Positions 6,993 to 15,717 of a stretch of 44,988 nt of DNA are shown one piece after another. A program made the translations under genes and the position numbers. The notes below the pieces were generated by a model, which was given only the letters and a program-made list of their open reading frames with translations, had not been told where the DNA came from and made no database searches. The stretch comes from CAYOLL01 sp964404765 [NCBI: uncultured Gemmatimonadota bacterium] (GTDB taxonomy: Bacteria > 4572-55): assembly GCA_964404765.1 (NCBI GenBank), contig CAYOLL010000036.1, forward strand, positions 1 through 44,988. The letters run 5' to 3'. Each line of letters starts with the position of its first letter. Positions within the stretch are counted from its first letter, which is position 1.

Positions 6993-9296
6993 ATGCGCCG
7001 CCTGAAAATTGCCCTGAAGCTTGCCGTTTTTCTGCTCATCGCCCATTGCGCGTTGCCCGTTGCCGAAGCGCGAATCATCATCGTGCCGCCGGAGCCGCCG
7101 CACCTGCCCATGCCGAGGCCCGTACCGCCGTCGGTGCCGCAAATCTCCGTCTCCGAATATAGCGTCGAGACCGATATTGACCGGCAAGTCGCGCACGTCC
7201 GCATCAAACAAGTCTTTAAGAATGACACGAATCAGCAGTTGGAAGGCACGTTCATCTTCCCGCTGCCCGCCGACGCGCAGGTCTCCAACTTTACGATGAT
7301 CGCCGAAGGCAAGCGTATGGAAGGCGAGATTCTGGACAAAGACGAAGCCCGCCGCATCTACGAGTCCATTGTGCGGGCCAACCGCGATCCGGCCTTGCTG
7401 GAATACATTGACCACAAGCTGTTCCGGGCGCGCGTCTACCCCATCCCGCCCAAAGCCAAACGGACGCTGGAATTCAGCTATGACCAGATTCTCAAGGCCG
7501 AAAACGGGCTGGTCGAGTTCTTCTTCCCGCTCGGCCACGAAGCGCGCGAACTGCATCTGGACCGCTTCGTCTTTACCGTCAACCTCAAGTCCGATATCCC
7601 GCTCAAAACCATCTATTCGCCGACCTATGATGTCAATGTCACCCGCCGCAGCGAGACGGATGCCCGCGCGACGCTGGATATGAGCAAAGGCGCGCTGGAT
7701 CAGGATTTCCTGCTTTATTATTCGCGTTCGGCCAAGGATATGGATTTGACGCTGCTGACCCATCGTCAATCCGGTCAGGACGGCTTTTTTACGGCGCTGG
7801 TCACGCCCGACCCTGATTTTAGCGCGCAAAAGGGCTTGCCGAAGGATTTTATCTTTGTGCTGGATACGTCCGGCAGTATGGAAGGCGAAAAGATCGCGCA
7901 GGCTCGCGACGCGCTGGTTTATTGCCTGGGCGCTCTGGGCGCGCAGGATCGCTTTAACATCGTCAACTTTGAATCCACGGTGAATTCGTTTTATCCAAAG
8001 CTGATGCCGGCTTCGGCGGCCAACATCGGCGAGGCCAAACGGTTTGCCAAGTCGCTGCAAGCGCGAGGCGGCACGTTTATTGACGGGGCTTTGCAAGAGG
8101 CATTCGGGATGATTAAAAACTCGGAGCGGCCGGCGCAGATCGTCTTTTTGACCGATGGCCTGCCCACGGTCGGCGAGGAAAACGCGGCGGTGATTGCCAA
8201 AAATGTCAAGCAACGCAATCGCTATGAAGCCCGGCTGTTCACTTTCGGCGTCGGCTACGATGTCAACACGCTCTTGTTGGATATGCTGGCCGAGCAGAAT
8301 CACGGCGCGTCTGACTATGTCCGCCCCGGCGAGAATATCGAAGTCAAAGTCTCGCGGCTGTACGAAAAAATAAGCAAGCCGGTGTTGACGGATGTGGCGC
8401 TCAAGTTTGGCCTGCCGACGTATGACGTTTACCCGCCGGTGATTGGCGATATGTTTGCCGGCGGCCAGGTCATCGTTGTCGGCCGCTATCGCCGGGCCGG
8501 GCCGGTGGCGCTGACTTTGACGGGCGAATCTGGCGGGCGGGTGCATAGCTGGACTTACGAGACCAAATTTCCGGAGCGCGAGTGGGACAATGCCTATATT
8601 CCGCGCTTGTGGGCGTCGCGCAAGATCGGCTATCTACTGGATCAAATCCAGATGCATGGCGAAAAAGACGAATTGGTCAAGGAGGTGGTTAAACTGAGCG
8701 AGCAATACGGCATTATCACGCCCTACACGTCATACTTTATTCAGGAAGAGCGCAGCCTGAGCCGTTGGGACGAAGATCGCAGTTCGCAGCGTTCGCGGGT
8801 GGAAGATCAAGTTCGCAGCGAAGCCAAACGCGAGTCCGGCGAAAGCGCGGTGGCCGGCTCCATGGCCAAGAATCAACTGAAGCAATCGGCCCAAAATTAT
8901 GGGTACAAAGCGGATTCCGAGGCGCTTGCGGCTGCGCCTCCGGCGGCTTCACAAAGCTATTCCGGCGGACGCGCTTTTTCGCAGCCGGCCAAACCGACGG
9001 AACCCGCCTTCAAAGATACGCAGCAAAAGCTGAAGCAATCCACCACGCGCAACTATTTCTTTTCGGACGGCTATTGGGTGGACAACAACCATTCCAAGAC
9101 GAATACTTTGATTCGGATCAAGCCATTCAGCGAGGCCTACTTTGAACTGCTCAAGCGCAAGCCGGAACTGCGCACGGAGTTGTCGGTCGGCTCACAAGTG
9201 ATTGTGGCGCTCGGCAAAGTGTCGGTGCAAATTGATGAGAAGGGACAGGATAAGCTGCTGGCAAAGGATTGGACGCTTTTGGAGAGTGGCAAGTAG
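6993..9296 (+). CDS. Secreted VIT and von Willebrand factor A domain protein
   Basis: 767 residues from the ATG at 6993, chosen because AGGAG lies at 6981-6985 and the protein then opens with a signal peptide (MRRLKIALK, then a hydrophobic core to about residue 25). A longer in-frame start at 6918 would bury the signal peptide and lies in the inverted repeat. A proline-rich linker leads to a VIT domain (about 50-180), then a VWA domain with the MIDAS motif DTSGS at 291-295. The C-terminal third is low in complexity (Ser, Gln, Ala-rich, about 600-700) before a final compact segment. Bacterial VIT-VWA proteins resemble inter-alpha-trypsin inhibitor heavy chains and probably act in metal-dependent protein contacts in the periplasm or at the surface. 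It stands alone, followed by a palindrome. Confidence 0.9.
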   Translation: MRRLKIALKLAVFLLIAHCALPVAEARIIIVPPEPPHLPMPRPVPPSVPQISVSEYSVETDIDRQVAHVRIKQVFKNDTNQQLEGTFIFPLPADAQVSNFTMIAEGKRMEGEILDKDEARRIYESIVRANRDPALLEYIDHKLFRARVYPIPPKAKRTLEFSYDQILKAENGLVEFFFPLGHEARELHLDRFVFTVNLKSDIPLKTIYSPTYDVNVTRRSETDARATLDMSKGALDQDFLLYYSRSAKDMDLTLLTHRQSGQDGFFTALVTPDPDFSAQKGLPKDFIFVLDTSGSMEGEKIAQARDALVYCLGALGAQDRFNIVNFESTVNSFYPKLMPASAANIGEAKRFAKSLQARGGTFIDGALQEAFGMIKNSERPAQIVFLTDGLPTVGEENAAVIAKNVKQRNRYEARLFTFGVGYDVNTLLLDMLAEQNHGASDYVRPGENIEVKVSRLYEKISKPVLTDVALKFGLPTYDVYPPVIGDMFAGGQVIVVGRYRRAGPVALTLTGESGGRVHSWTYETKFPEREWDNAYIPRLWASRKIGYLLDQIQMHGEKDELVKEVVKLSEQYGIITPYTSYFIQEERSLSRWDEDRSSQRSRVEDQVRSEAKRESGESAVAGSMAKNQLKQSAQNYGYKADSEALAAAPPAASQSYSGGRAFSQPAKPTEPAFKDTQQKLKQSTTRNYFFSDGYWVDNNHSKTNTLIRIKPFSEAYFELLKRKPELRTELSVGSQVIVALGKVSVQIDEKGQDKLLAKDWTLLESGK

Positions 9297-9597
9297 TGTT
9301 AAGTTCACGCTAATAGCCACGAAATACATGAGTTAAGACCCGACGGCTTCTTGAAACCCGTCGGGTCTTAATGTTAGCGGCGTTTTTTTGCAGTTTGCAA
9401 GAGTGTTAAGTGACCTGCAAAATGTTTTTATACACGGGCAAGCTGTCATTCCGGCATCTCATTTCACGGCCAAGTGAAATGGTTAAACTTGCGACAGAAG
9501 TCAATATTTTCAGAGTTTTCACAAACTTACAGGCGAGAACCTTCGCAGGGTAAGCCAATGGTTATTGAGAAGTTACCAAACAAAAAACAAAAACCAT
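9297..9597. other. Convergent intergenic region, no gene seen
   Basis: Between the VIT gene and the GT4 gene. It holds the hairpin at 9333-9371 and, further on, A-rich sequence (9570-9595) resembling the ACCAAACAAAAA stretch near 42110. No protein or RNA gene is apparent. Confidence 0.6.
9333..9371 (+). terminator. Strong hairpin, possible terminator of the VIT gene
   Basis: TTAAGACCCGACGG and CCGTCGGGTCTTAA are perfect 14-bp arms with an 11-base loop. The T run (9384-9390) is about 12 bases downstream, farther than in a typical intrinsic terminator. The arms resemble palindromes at 21212 and 35458, so it may primarily be a repeat element. Confidence 0.55.
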
Positions 9598-10698
9598 TCA
9601 GTTTAAAACGTGTTGATAGACTAAAATGTTTTTGCCTGCGGTTATGTGAATATCAAATTTTTTGACAAACTCACGGCCATTCTCACCAAAGTTGCGGCGC
9701 TTGGCCGGTTGTGCAATCAACTCGCTCAGAGCCGCGGCCAGTTCCGGCGCGTTTCCCGGCGGGACAAGCAGACCATTCGCATCATGCCGGACGATCTCCG
9801 GGATACCACCGGCGGCACAGGCCACCACCGGCAGCCCCAGCGCCTGCGCATCCAGGATAGACGTGCCCAGGCCCTCTTTTTTAGACGCCAGCACAAAAAT
9901 ATCAAACATCTTAAAAAACGGCCCCACATCGGCCTGAAAACCGGCGAAGATAAATCGCTCTCCCAGACCTAAATTTCCGGCCATCTGCCGCACAGCCGCC
10001 TCATCAGGACCGCCGCCAACTGCGCAAAAACAGACATCCTGATGCCGGTCAAGGACGATTTTGGCCGCCTGCAGCAAGTTGGGATAATCCTTGTGCCCGA
10101 CCATTGCCGCCACGGTACCGATGATGAGATGGCGCTCATTAATCCCCCAACGCTGTTTAAAATCCGGCGGGACTTCGACGCTTTGAAAACGACTCAAATC
10201 CACACCGCTGGGCACTACCACAATTTTATTCGGCGCAATGCCGTCCATCAGTAAAACATCGCGGATTTTATTGGATATACACACGATTTTGTGGATGTTG
10301 GGGTGGTTGTATTTCCAGCGGCTAAAAAAGCCGTTTAGTGAAAAGTCTACCCGCCGCACGGCAATCAGCTTTAATTTGCGCCGGAAAAGCCGCGTCCAAA
10401 GACCAATCGCCGCGGCATGAGCAGAGTGCAAATGCAGCAGTTCAAAGCCGTGCCGCCGACATAAACGGGCAATTTTCCAGCCGGCAATCATATCCCATTC
10501 GCCCCTCATCAGCACCGGAAAATGCGGCAGGTTTTTCCTCTGAAAATAAGCGGCTAATTCGGACCCGGGTTGGCAGATAAAGGCGGTATGATGCCCGCGC
10601 TCCAGCAGCTTTTCAAAAAGATAAACCGCCTGTTGCTGACCGCCGCGCCAAGTGCGTTCAGTATCAATGTGCAAAACGCTTAATGCTTTTTCTCCCAT
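9598..10698 (-). CDS. GT4-family glycosyltransferase
   Basis: 366 residues with the GT-B fold pattern: an N-terminal Rossmann half opening SVLHIDTERTWRGGQQQ (nucleotide-sugar donor enzymes of this type carry the glycine-rich loop here), and a C-terminal half with GTVAAMVGHKDYPNLL and the donor-site region KKEGLGTSILDAQALGLPVV. The usual E-x7-E pair is E-x7-D here. The start overlaps the end of the GT2 gene by 19 bp, and no ribosome site is visible, so translation is probably coupled. With GT2 it likely builds an envelope glycan such as lipopolysaccharide core at the cytoplasmic face of the inner membrane; acceptor unknown. Confidence 0.88.
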   Translation of the reverse strand: MGEKALSVLHIDTERTWRGGQQQAVYLFEKLLERGHHTAFICQPGSELAAYFQRKNLPHFPVLMRGEWDMIAGWKIARLCRRHGFELLHLHSAHAAAIGLWTRLFRRKLKLIAVRRVDFSLNGFFSRWKYNHPNIHKIVCISNKIRDVLLMDGIAPNKIVVVPSGVDLSRFQSVEVPPDFKQRWGINERHLIIGTVAAMVGHKDYPNLLQAAKIVLDRHQDVCFCAVGGGPDEAAVRQMAGNLGLGERFIFAGFQADVGPFFKMFDIFVLASKKEGLGTSILDAQALGLPVVACAAGGIPEIVRHDANGLLVPPGNAPELAAALSELIAQPAKRRNFGENGREFVKKFDIHITAGKNILVYQHVLN

Positions 10699-11420
10699 AG
10701 CTTTACATACTTCAAATAAACGCCAAAGGCGGAGTTAAGGGACAGAATCAAGCCGGCTTTGCCATCTAAAAATCCGGCCTGCAACAGATACATTTTGATA
10801 AATTTGGCCACACCCGACAAAATAGCGTAGGATAATACGCCATGCTTGCCTTTTTGCAACAAAGTTTCCGCGCCTAACTCGCTATACCGATCCATCTTGC
10901 TGATGTGTGTACTGAGTGTGGGATAAGTGTAATGCAGTAAGGGCGCTTCGATGCGGCCTTTGCTGCCGCGTAACACCACAAATTCGTGCACTAACCGGTC
11001 ATTAAAATTGCCCAACCGGCGATTAAACAGGCGCAGCGGATAGTCACGATTCCACCCGCAATGCCGGATCATTCGCCCCAGATAAAACGAGGTGCGCCGG
11101 ATTTCGTAGCCGTCAAAATCCGGCTGCCGCAAAATGCGTTCGATCTCGGTCCGCAGTGCCGGCGTTACTTCTTCGTCGGCGTCGATGGAAAATATCCAAT
11201 CGTGCCCGGCGGCATTGACGGCCAGCTTCTTGACCGGCCCGAATCCTGCCCATTCAGCCTGAACCGTCCGGCAGCGGTAGGCCCGGCAAATTTCCACTGT
11301 GCCGTCGGTCGAGCCGGAATCGGCCACAACGATTTCGTCGGCCCAGGCCACGGATTTCAGGCAGCGCTCGATATTTTTGGCTTCATTTTTGGTGATGATG
11401 ACAACAGACAGCGGATTCAT
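10680..11420 (-). CDS. GT2-family glycosyltransferase, WaaE/KdtX-like
   Basis: 246 residues. The GT-A start LSVVIITKNEAKNIERCL, the nucleotide-binding VVADSGSTDGT segment and DAD at 80-82 (divalent metal and UDP-sugar binding) are clear. The middle (NRDYPLRLFNRR, VHEFV, LHYTYPT) matches the small GT2 enzymes that add glucose or a similar sugar to lipopolysaccharide core heptose. Substrate is inferred only. A hydrophobic C-terminal stretch (about 195-240) may bind the membrane. First gene of a two-gene operon with GT4. The leader upstream holds four copies of a short palindrome (11446-11532); no good ribosome site was seen. Confidence 0.88.
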   Translation of the reverse strand: MNPLSVVIITKNEAKNIERCLKSVAWADEIVVADSGSTDGTVEICRAYRCRTVQAEWAGFGPVKKLAVNAAGHDWIFSIDADEEVTPALRTEIERILRQPDFDGYEIRRTSFYLGRMIRHCGWNRDYPLRLFNRRLGNFNDRLVHEFVVLRGSKGRIEAPLLHYTYPTLSTHISKMDRYSELGAETLLQKGKHGVLSYAILSGVAKFIKMYLLQAGFLDGKAGLILSLNSAFGVYLKYVKLWEKKH

Positions 11421-11445
11421 TGTGCGTGACTTTTCGAGGACGATG

Positions 11446-11532
11446 AACCCTAAGGGTTTTGCTTTTCAACCCTTAGGGTTTGTCAATGTGCAGAAAAAAA
11501 CCTAAGGGTTAAGCAGCGAAACCCTTAGGGTT
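11446..11532. repeat. Cluster of four AACCCTNAGGGTT palindromes
   Basis: Copies lie at 11446-11458, 11468-11480, 11499-11510 (one base short) and 11520-11532. They occupy nearly the whole gap between the DinB gene and the GT2 gene. Neighbouring copies can pair with each other as well as fold individually. The same core forms the outer arms of the nested repeat at 41946-42130. Confidence 0.8.
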
Positions 11533-11541
11533 GTCTAAGGC

Positions 11542-12075
11542 TTACACCTGATAACGCGCACGCAAAATATCGACATGATGCCGTTCATGTCCGGCAATGA
11601 TATATGCTAACGCTCGCACACTGACCGGATTGTTATTGGCAACACCGGTTCGTTGCCAGGCCGCGCTGTCAAAGCCGTTAAGTAACGCAATACTTGTCTG
11701 ACGCACGTGCCCCCATTCGGCCAGCAGTTCTGCGAACGGGCGGCGGTCAAAGCCGGCGCATCGAACCCAGTCGTTTTCTTCAAAGCCGGGCAGCGGGGCA
11801 GCATCGCCGCGGGCAAACCACAACGCCCGAAAAGCCATGACCCGCTCGGCGTCACTCATGTGGCCCATGACTTCTTTAATGCTCCATTTTTCCGGGGCAT
11901 AGCGGAAAAAGGAGCGATCCTCGCTCACCGTGGCTAAGAGCGCAGTGGTTTGATTAAATTGCGCTTCCAGAATTGAAACAATATCCCCGGCCGGAACTAA
12001 CTGAATGTAACTGTCAAAAGAATTGGCATATTCGGTTGAAGCCGGTCGGGTACTACGATCCAGGGGATTGTTCAT
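11542..12075 (-). CDS. DinB-like (DinB_2 superfamily) four-helix metal protein
   Basis: 177 residues with the DinB/YfiT four-helix-bundle pattern. WSIKEVMGHMSDAERV supplies His72 and GHERHHVDILR supplies His163 and His167, the usual three-histidine metal site. Members include bacillithiol or mycothiol-type thiol S-transferases and damage-inducible proteins of unknown activity; nothing here chooses between these. GGAG sits about 8 bases before the ATG at 12075. The gene starts 23 bp inside the end of trmJ, so the two are cotranscribed and probably translationally coupled. Confidence 0.85.
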   Translation of the reverse strand: MNNPLDRSTRPASTEYANSFDSYIQLVPAGDIVSILEAQFNQTTALLATVSEDRSFFRYAPEKWSIKEVMGHMSDAERVMAFRALWFARGDAAPLPGFEENDWVRCAGFDRRPFAELLAEWGHVRQTSIALLNGFDSAAWQRTGVANNNPVSVRALAYIIAGHERHHVDILRARYQV

Positions 12076-12877
12076 GAATGGTCTCCAGTTTTTTAATTCG
12101 TTGTTCGAAAATATCCAACAATTTGTGCATTAATCGAATGTCGCGCTTTTCCGCCTGGGAACGGCCAAAAAAGCGTTGGAATCGTGATTTAAAATTTATC
12201 GCACTATCACGGGGCGTAAACCCTGCTACATCAACAGCTTGTGTCAAATGTTGATAAAAGTGCTCCAATTCGCCTTGAGAGGCCAGGTCTAATTGACAAT
12301 CGGCCTGTGTATCGTTCTGTTCGACAAAAAAAGTATGGGCATAGATCATGACGGCCTGAGCCAGATTCAAAGACGGTTTGGTGGTTGCGGTAGGAATTGA
12401 GGAGTGAAAATTGCAGCGATCTAACTCGTCGTTGGACAGTCCGCTGCTTTCGCGACCAAAAACAATGCCCACCGGGTGATCAACCGCCAACGGTTTAAGC
12501 GCGGCGCCGGCCTGCTGGGGAGAAAGCAACGGTTTTTTGAGACTACGCGGGCGTTGGGTGGTGCCGATAATCGTTTGCAGATCGCTCACAGCTTCGGCAA
12601 AGGTGGCTACGGTTCGGGCGCTTTCCAAAATATCATCGGAGCGATGCGCCAACCAGTGCGCTTCCTGCCAGTCCCGCTGAATTGGGTTGACCAGAATCAA
12701 CTTTTTGAAGCCACACGTCTTCATCGCCCGCGCCGCGGCACCAATATTACCGGGCGTTTCCGGCTCTACCAAAATAAAATGCAGGTTTTCGCGAATTTTC
12801 TCAAATCGTTCGGTAAATGGAATTCGCAACGCATCGCGCTCAAGGTCTTCCACGCATGGGCTCACTTTCAAATGCAA
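12053..12877 (-). CDS. trmJ: TrmJ-like tRNA/rRNA 2'-O-methyltransferase (SPOUT, TrmH group 1)
   Basis: Up to 274 residues. The SPOUT knot motifs are present: motif 1 LVEPETPGNIGAAARAMK, motif 2 GIVFGRESSGLSNDEL and motif 3 SLNLAQAVMIYAHTFF, with a helical C-terminal tail as in TrmJ, which methylates the ribose at position 32 of tRNA using S-adenosylmethionine. The start is uncertain. The longest frame begins at a TTG (12877) without a ribosome site, and the first conserved strand starts only about 32 residues in, so an internal GTG or TTG start is possible. Overlaps the DinB gene. The 420-bp gap upstream is divergent to yqeK. Confidence 0.85.
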   Translation of the reverse strand: MHLKVSPCVEDLERDALRIPFTERFEKIRENLHFILVEPETPGNIGAAARAMKTCGFKKLILVNPIQRDWQEAHWLAHRSDDILESARTVATFAEAVSDLQTIIGTTQRPRSLKKPLLSPQQAGAALKPLAVDHPVGIVFGRESSGLSNDELDRCNFHSSIPTATTKPSLNLAQAVMIYAHTFFVEQNDTQADCQLDLASQGELEHFYQHLTQAVDVAGFTPRDSAINFKSRFQRFFGRSQAEKRDIRLMHKLLDIFEQRIKKLETIHEQSPGS

Positions 12878-13297
12878 AAGATCGGCGCTGCTTTTGCGTC
12901 AGGCTCAATTTCAGGTTAAAATTTCAGAGGCAATTTATCCACAAAGCTTGCTGTTGTCAACACTCTTTTGCATCGGAGTTTGACTTCACTTTAGGGATCG
13001 AACATTCAAAATCCAACAGCCTCTGTTACACGCTCTTTTTCTATCGAGCTTAACGGCTCTATTTCCAGCAGGCGAAAAAATTACCTCGATAGATCGACCG
13101 TCCGGTTTTTTTATTTTCAGGCATCTGTCCGAAATTTATTGTGTGACAAATTGGCTAATAGAAGCAATTTTTTCAAGAAATGTCACTTCCACCAGTACCA
13201 GACCTTAAAAAAGACTTGTCAATTTATAAAACGTTTGCTACAATTGTATATGAAGTTACGTCATTTTCTTAAACAAATTTATTAAGTATTTCGGCTC
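12878..13297. other. Divergent intergenic region, trmJ / yqeK
   Basis: No gene is apparent. It carries the yqeK promoter at 13216-13244. I found no clear promoter towards trmJ and no strong hairpin. Confidence 0.6.
13216..13244 (+). promoter_or_regulatory. Sigma70-type promoter for yqeK
   Basis: TTGTCA at 13216-13221, a 17-base spacer, TACAAT at 13239-13244. The predicted transcript starts near 13251, about 45 bases before the first yqeK start. Confidence 0.75.
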
Positions 13298-13924
13298 ATG
13301 GGACAAGATAGTGAAATAAGGGAATCGTGCACAACGCAAGCTGAAGATATGTTTAATATTCCGGAGATCCGGCAGCGTTTGCAGAAGATGTTACCGGCGG
13401 GACGGTTTGCCCATACTCTGGGAGTGGCCGTTACGGCGCTGGAATTAGCCCGGCGCTACGGCATCAACGACGCCAACCTGATTGAGACCGCGGCGCTGTT
13501 GCACGACTGCGGCAAGGCGATTCCGGGCAGCGAAATTATTGCCTACGCCCGGACACAGCGCATCCCTATCGAAGCCGACACGGCCATGCTGGGGCCGGAG
13601 CTATATCATTGCGAAGTGGGCGAGTACATCGCCCTGGAGCGTTTTGGCATTCGTCATCCCCTGGTAACGGAAGCGATTCGTTACCACGCAACCGGTAAGC
13701 CGGGCATGGCTGATTCTACAAAACTGATTTTTATGGCCGATTGTATCGAACCGACCCGCAGCTTTCCCGGCATTGAGGAGCTGCGGCGTTACACACAACT
13801 CGACTTTGCCGATGCTTTGAAGCAGATTGCCCGTTTTAAGCTGCACTATTTGCTGGATAACAATCGACAAATTCACCCACGGGCAGTCCAAACCTGGAAC
13901 GATTTAAATAAAAGGCTTTTCTAA
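13298..13924 (+). CDS. yqeK: YqeK-like HD-domain hydrolase (symmetrical Ap4A hydrolase family)
   Basis: 208 residues from 13298. An internal ATG at 13349 (17 codons later, MFNIPEIRQRL) has a GAAG before it and fits the family length better, so either start is possible. HD-domain metal residues are visible: His39, the HD pair 69-70 in ALLHDCGKAI, and later histidines in YHCEVGEYIA and AIRYHATG; KLIFMADCIEPTR is a YqeK hallmark. The family splits diadenosine tetraphosphate into two ADP. In many genomes yqeK sits beside nadD, rsfS and a LytR_C protein; here only the last follows, 86 bp downstream. Confidence 0.87.
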   Translation: MGQDSEIRESCTTQAEDMFNIPEIRQRLQKMLPAGRFAHTLGVAVTALELARRYGINDANLIETAALLHDCGKAIPGSEIIAYARTQRIPIEADTAMLGPELYHCEVGEYIALERFGIRHPLVTEAIRYHATGKPGMADSTKLIFMADCIEPTRSFPGIEELRRYTQLDFADALKQIARFKLHYLLDNNRQIHPRAVQTWNDLNKRLF

Positions 13925-14010
13925 CAAGATTGTGGAGAAAAGTTAGCTTTCCGGCACGGCAATTCTTTTGCTTCCACAAACATGTTTCATGAGCCTGATG
14001 AGGTCTAATT

Positions 14011-14577
14011 ATGGCGGATAATCCTGGTGGGTCAAAAGCCCACGAACGTTTGATAGATATTACCATCGGTCTGCTGGTGCTGGCGATTATTGTATTAGCG
14101 GTTTCTTTTGTCCGTTCCTGTAACCAGATTGCGACCGGTCCGGAAGTTGTCGAAGAGGAGTCTACGACCGTAGCGGTCAAGCCGGATAAGGGGTCTGAGC
14201 CGTCCGAAGTTTTGGCCAACCTGATTCCAAAAGATGGGACGATGTACGAAGAGGGTCCGGTAACGGTCGAAATCTTAAACGGATTAGGAAAGAGTGGTCT
14301 GGCTTTTCTTATTCGCGATTATTTATTGGCGACTTTTAATCGTCGGATTGATGTTTTAAACTATCAAAATGCGGTTTGTTTTGAATATCAGGAAACCATG
14401 ATTGTTGACCGGCGGGCCCCGTTTTATGACGACAAGGTCAAAAATCTGCAGGCGTTAACCGGGATCACAAATATCGTCTCCCAGCGCTACGAATGCGGAG
14501 TGGATGCGTCGATTATTTTGGGGTATGATTGGGAAAAGTACTTCCCGGAAGTTGCGAACAATATAAAGAAAAAGTAG
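14011..14577 (+). CDS. Membrane-anchored LytR C-terminal domain protein
   Basis: 188 residues. One membrane helix (about 15-34) follows a short cytoplasmic start, then an acidic linker and a LytR_C domain (about 85-175) opening with VTVEILNGLGKSGLA. The domain usually follows the LytR-CpsA-Psr catalytic domain in wall-polymer ligases but also occurs alone, as here, next to yqeK. Its biochemical role is unknown. Likely cotranscribed with yqeK. The stop is followed by an inverted repeat shared with the convergent gene. Confidence 0.8.
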   Translation: MADNPGGSKAHERLIDITIGLLVLAIIVLAVSFVRSCNQIATGPEVVEEESTTVAVKPDKGSEPSEVLANLIPKDGTMYEEGPVTVEILNGLGKSGLAFLIRDYLLATFNRRIDVLNYQNAVCFEYQETMIVDRRAPFYDDKVKNLQALTGITNIVSQRYECGVDASIILGYDWEKYFPEVANNIKKK

Positions 14578-14614
14578 ACCTTCAATCTTTGCCTTTTGAG
14601 CAAAAAAAAATCTG

Positions 14615-14678
14615 ACCGCAGAGTTCCGCCAAGTTTTCTCTGCGAAACTTCGCGCCACACTTTGCGAAACTCTGCGGT
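14615..14678. repeat. Inverted repeat between convergent genes
   Basis: ACCGCAGAGTTCCGC and GCGAAACTCTGCGGT face each other (about 13 of 15 positions pair) across a 34-base loop that itself repeats the GCGAAACTT motif. It may terminate both convergent transcripts, though no T run follows either arm directly. Confidence 0.6.
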
Positions 14679-14685
14679 TACCTCG

Positions 14686-15717
14686 CTAAAACACAATACG
14701 CTGGCCTTGCTCGGCAAAGATAAGCACCAAAGTCAAATCGTTGCGTATTTCTAACTGCTTTTTGATAATCTCCCGCGTATTTTCATTCCGATTTAAGGAC
14801 GGCTTGATGTGGGTGACAACCACCCGCTGGCCCTCAAGCGCTGTTTGGGGGTGGGCCGGATCTACCAATTTTGCCAGTTGATGCATTTCGGCCATAAACC
14901 ATTTTGGTGTCAGATGACCAAAAAGTTTATCATCCGGCCGATCATCGGGAAAAGAAATTTCCAAAAAAATTGCCCGTAACTTATCCTCACGAATCAGTGG
15001 CGCAACCGCCTGCCACACCTGTTTTATCTTCGCGCTTTTTTCCACGTCGTCCGGCCCGGTATCGCCAAAATAAAGTACGTATTGCCCGTTTGCTTCGACC
15101 AGGAAAGCCGTCGAACCGCGCCGGGAATGGCTTAACGGAAACGCCCGCACGTTAAAAGCCGTATTAGGGATTGCGAAGCTTGAATCCGGCAAAAGCCGCT
15201 GATATTGATAACGCTTGATTTGGTTTTCACCCTCACTGCCAAAATTACTCCAGATTCGCCCGTTAAAAACATTATCACGAATATCGTCAATCGTATTATC
15301 GAGTCCCATAACGGTTTTGTTGCCATCCTCCGGCGAATTAAGCACCATGCCGTTGGTATGATCAAAATGTGAATGGGAAATCAAGTAGGCTTTGATGCCC
15401 TCTTTCATCATCCAGCCGGGTACAGACAGCCCGCTTTCGTTCGGTACGGCGACATCAAAAAGACTTCCGGCGGTCTCGGCCTTTTGCAGCCCGGCCAGAA
15501 CGGTTCCGGCGTCAAAGGCAATAAAGCGATTATCTTGAAATGGGGCTAACAGATAGCATGATAAATCGCTCTCATTCAAACCACCGCCTGCGCCTAACAC
15601 AATTGTTTTGAAATTTGGCATCCGCCGTTCACCACCCGGCTGACGCTGATCTGCCCTAAGCGACGAAGCTACGACAAGTCCGGCTAACGCCAGTGTAAAA
15701 AAATAGTTGCGCCACAT
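14686..15717 (-). CDS. Periplasmic class II 3',5'-cyclic-nucleotide phosphodiesterase (metallo-beta-lactamase fold)
   Basis: 343 residues with a signal peptide (about 1-22) and the two-metal motif HSHFDH at 115-120, followed by TNG. Strands such as TIVLGAGGGLNESDLSCYLL, LFGHLTPKWFMAEM and RVVVTHIKPS match PDE1/CpdP-type class II phosphodiesterases, which hydrolyse cAMP or cGMP to the 5' monophosphate. Export implies it acts on extracytoplasmic nucleotide. GGAGGAG lies directly before the ATG at 15717. It is monocistronic. Two class III cyclases occur elsewhere in the window, but no direct link is shown. Confidence 0.87.
   Translation of the reverse strand: MWRNYFFTLALAGLVVASSLRADQRQPGGERRMPNFKTIVLGAGGGLNESDLSCYLLAPFQDNRFIAFDAGTVLAGLQKAETAGSLFDVAVPNESGLSVPGWMMKEGIKAYLISHSHFDHTNGMVLNSPEDGNKTVMGLDNTIDDIRDNVFNGRIWSNFGSEGENQIKRYQYQRLLPDSSFAIPNTAFNVRAFPLSHSRRGSTAFLVEANGQYVLYFGDTGPDDVEKSAKIKQVWQAVAPLIREDKLRAIFLEISFPDDRPDDKLFGHLTPKWFMAEMHQLAKLVDPAHPQTALEGQRVVVTHIKPSLNRNENTREIIKKQLEIRNDLTLVLIFAEQGQRIVF

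Noticed and set aside
6972-8546. Long open frame (524 codons) on the minus strand opposite the VIT gene
   Set aside because: It mirrors the codon pattern of the clear VIT/VWA gene, has no family resemblance and no ribosome site.
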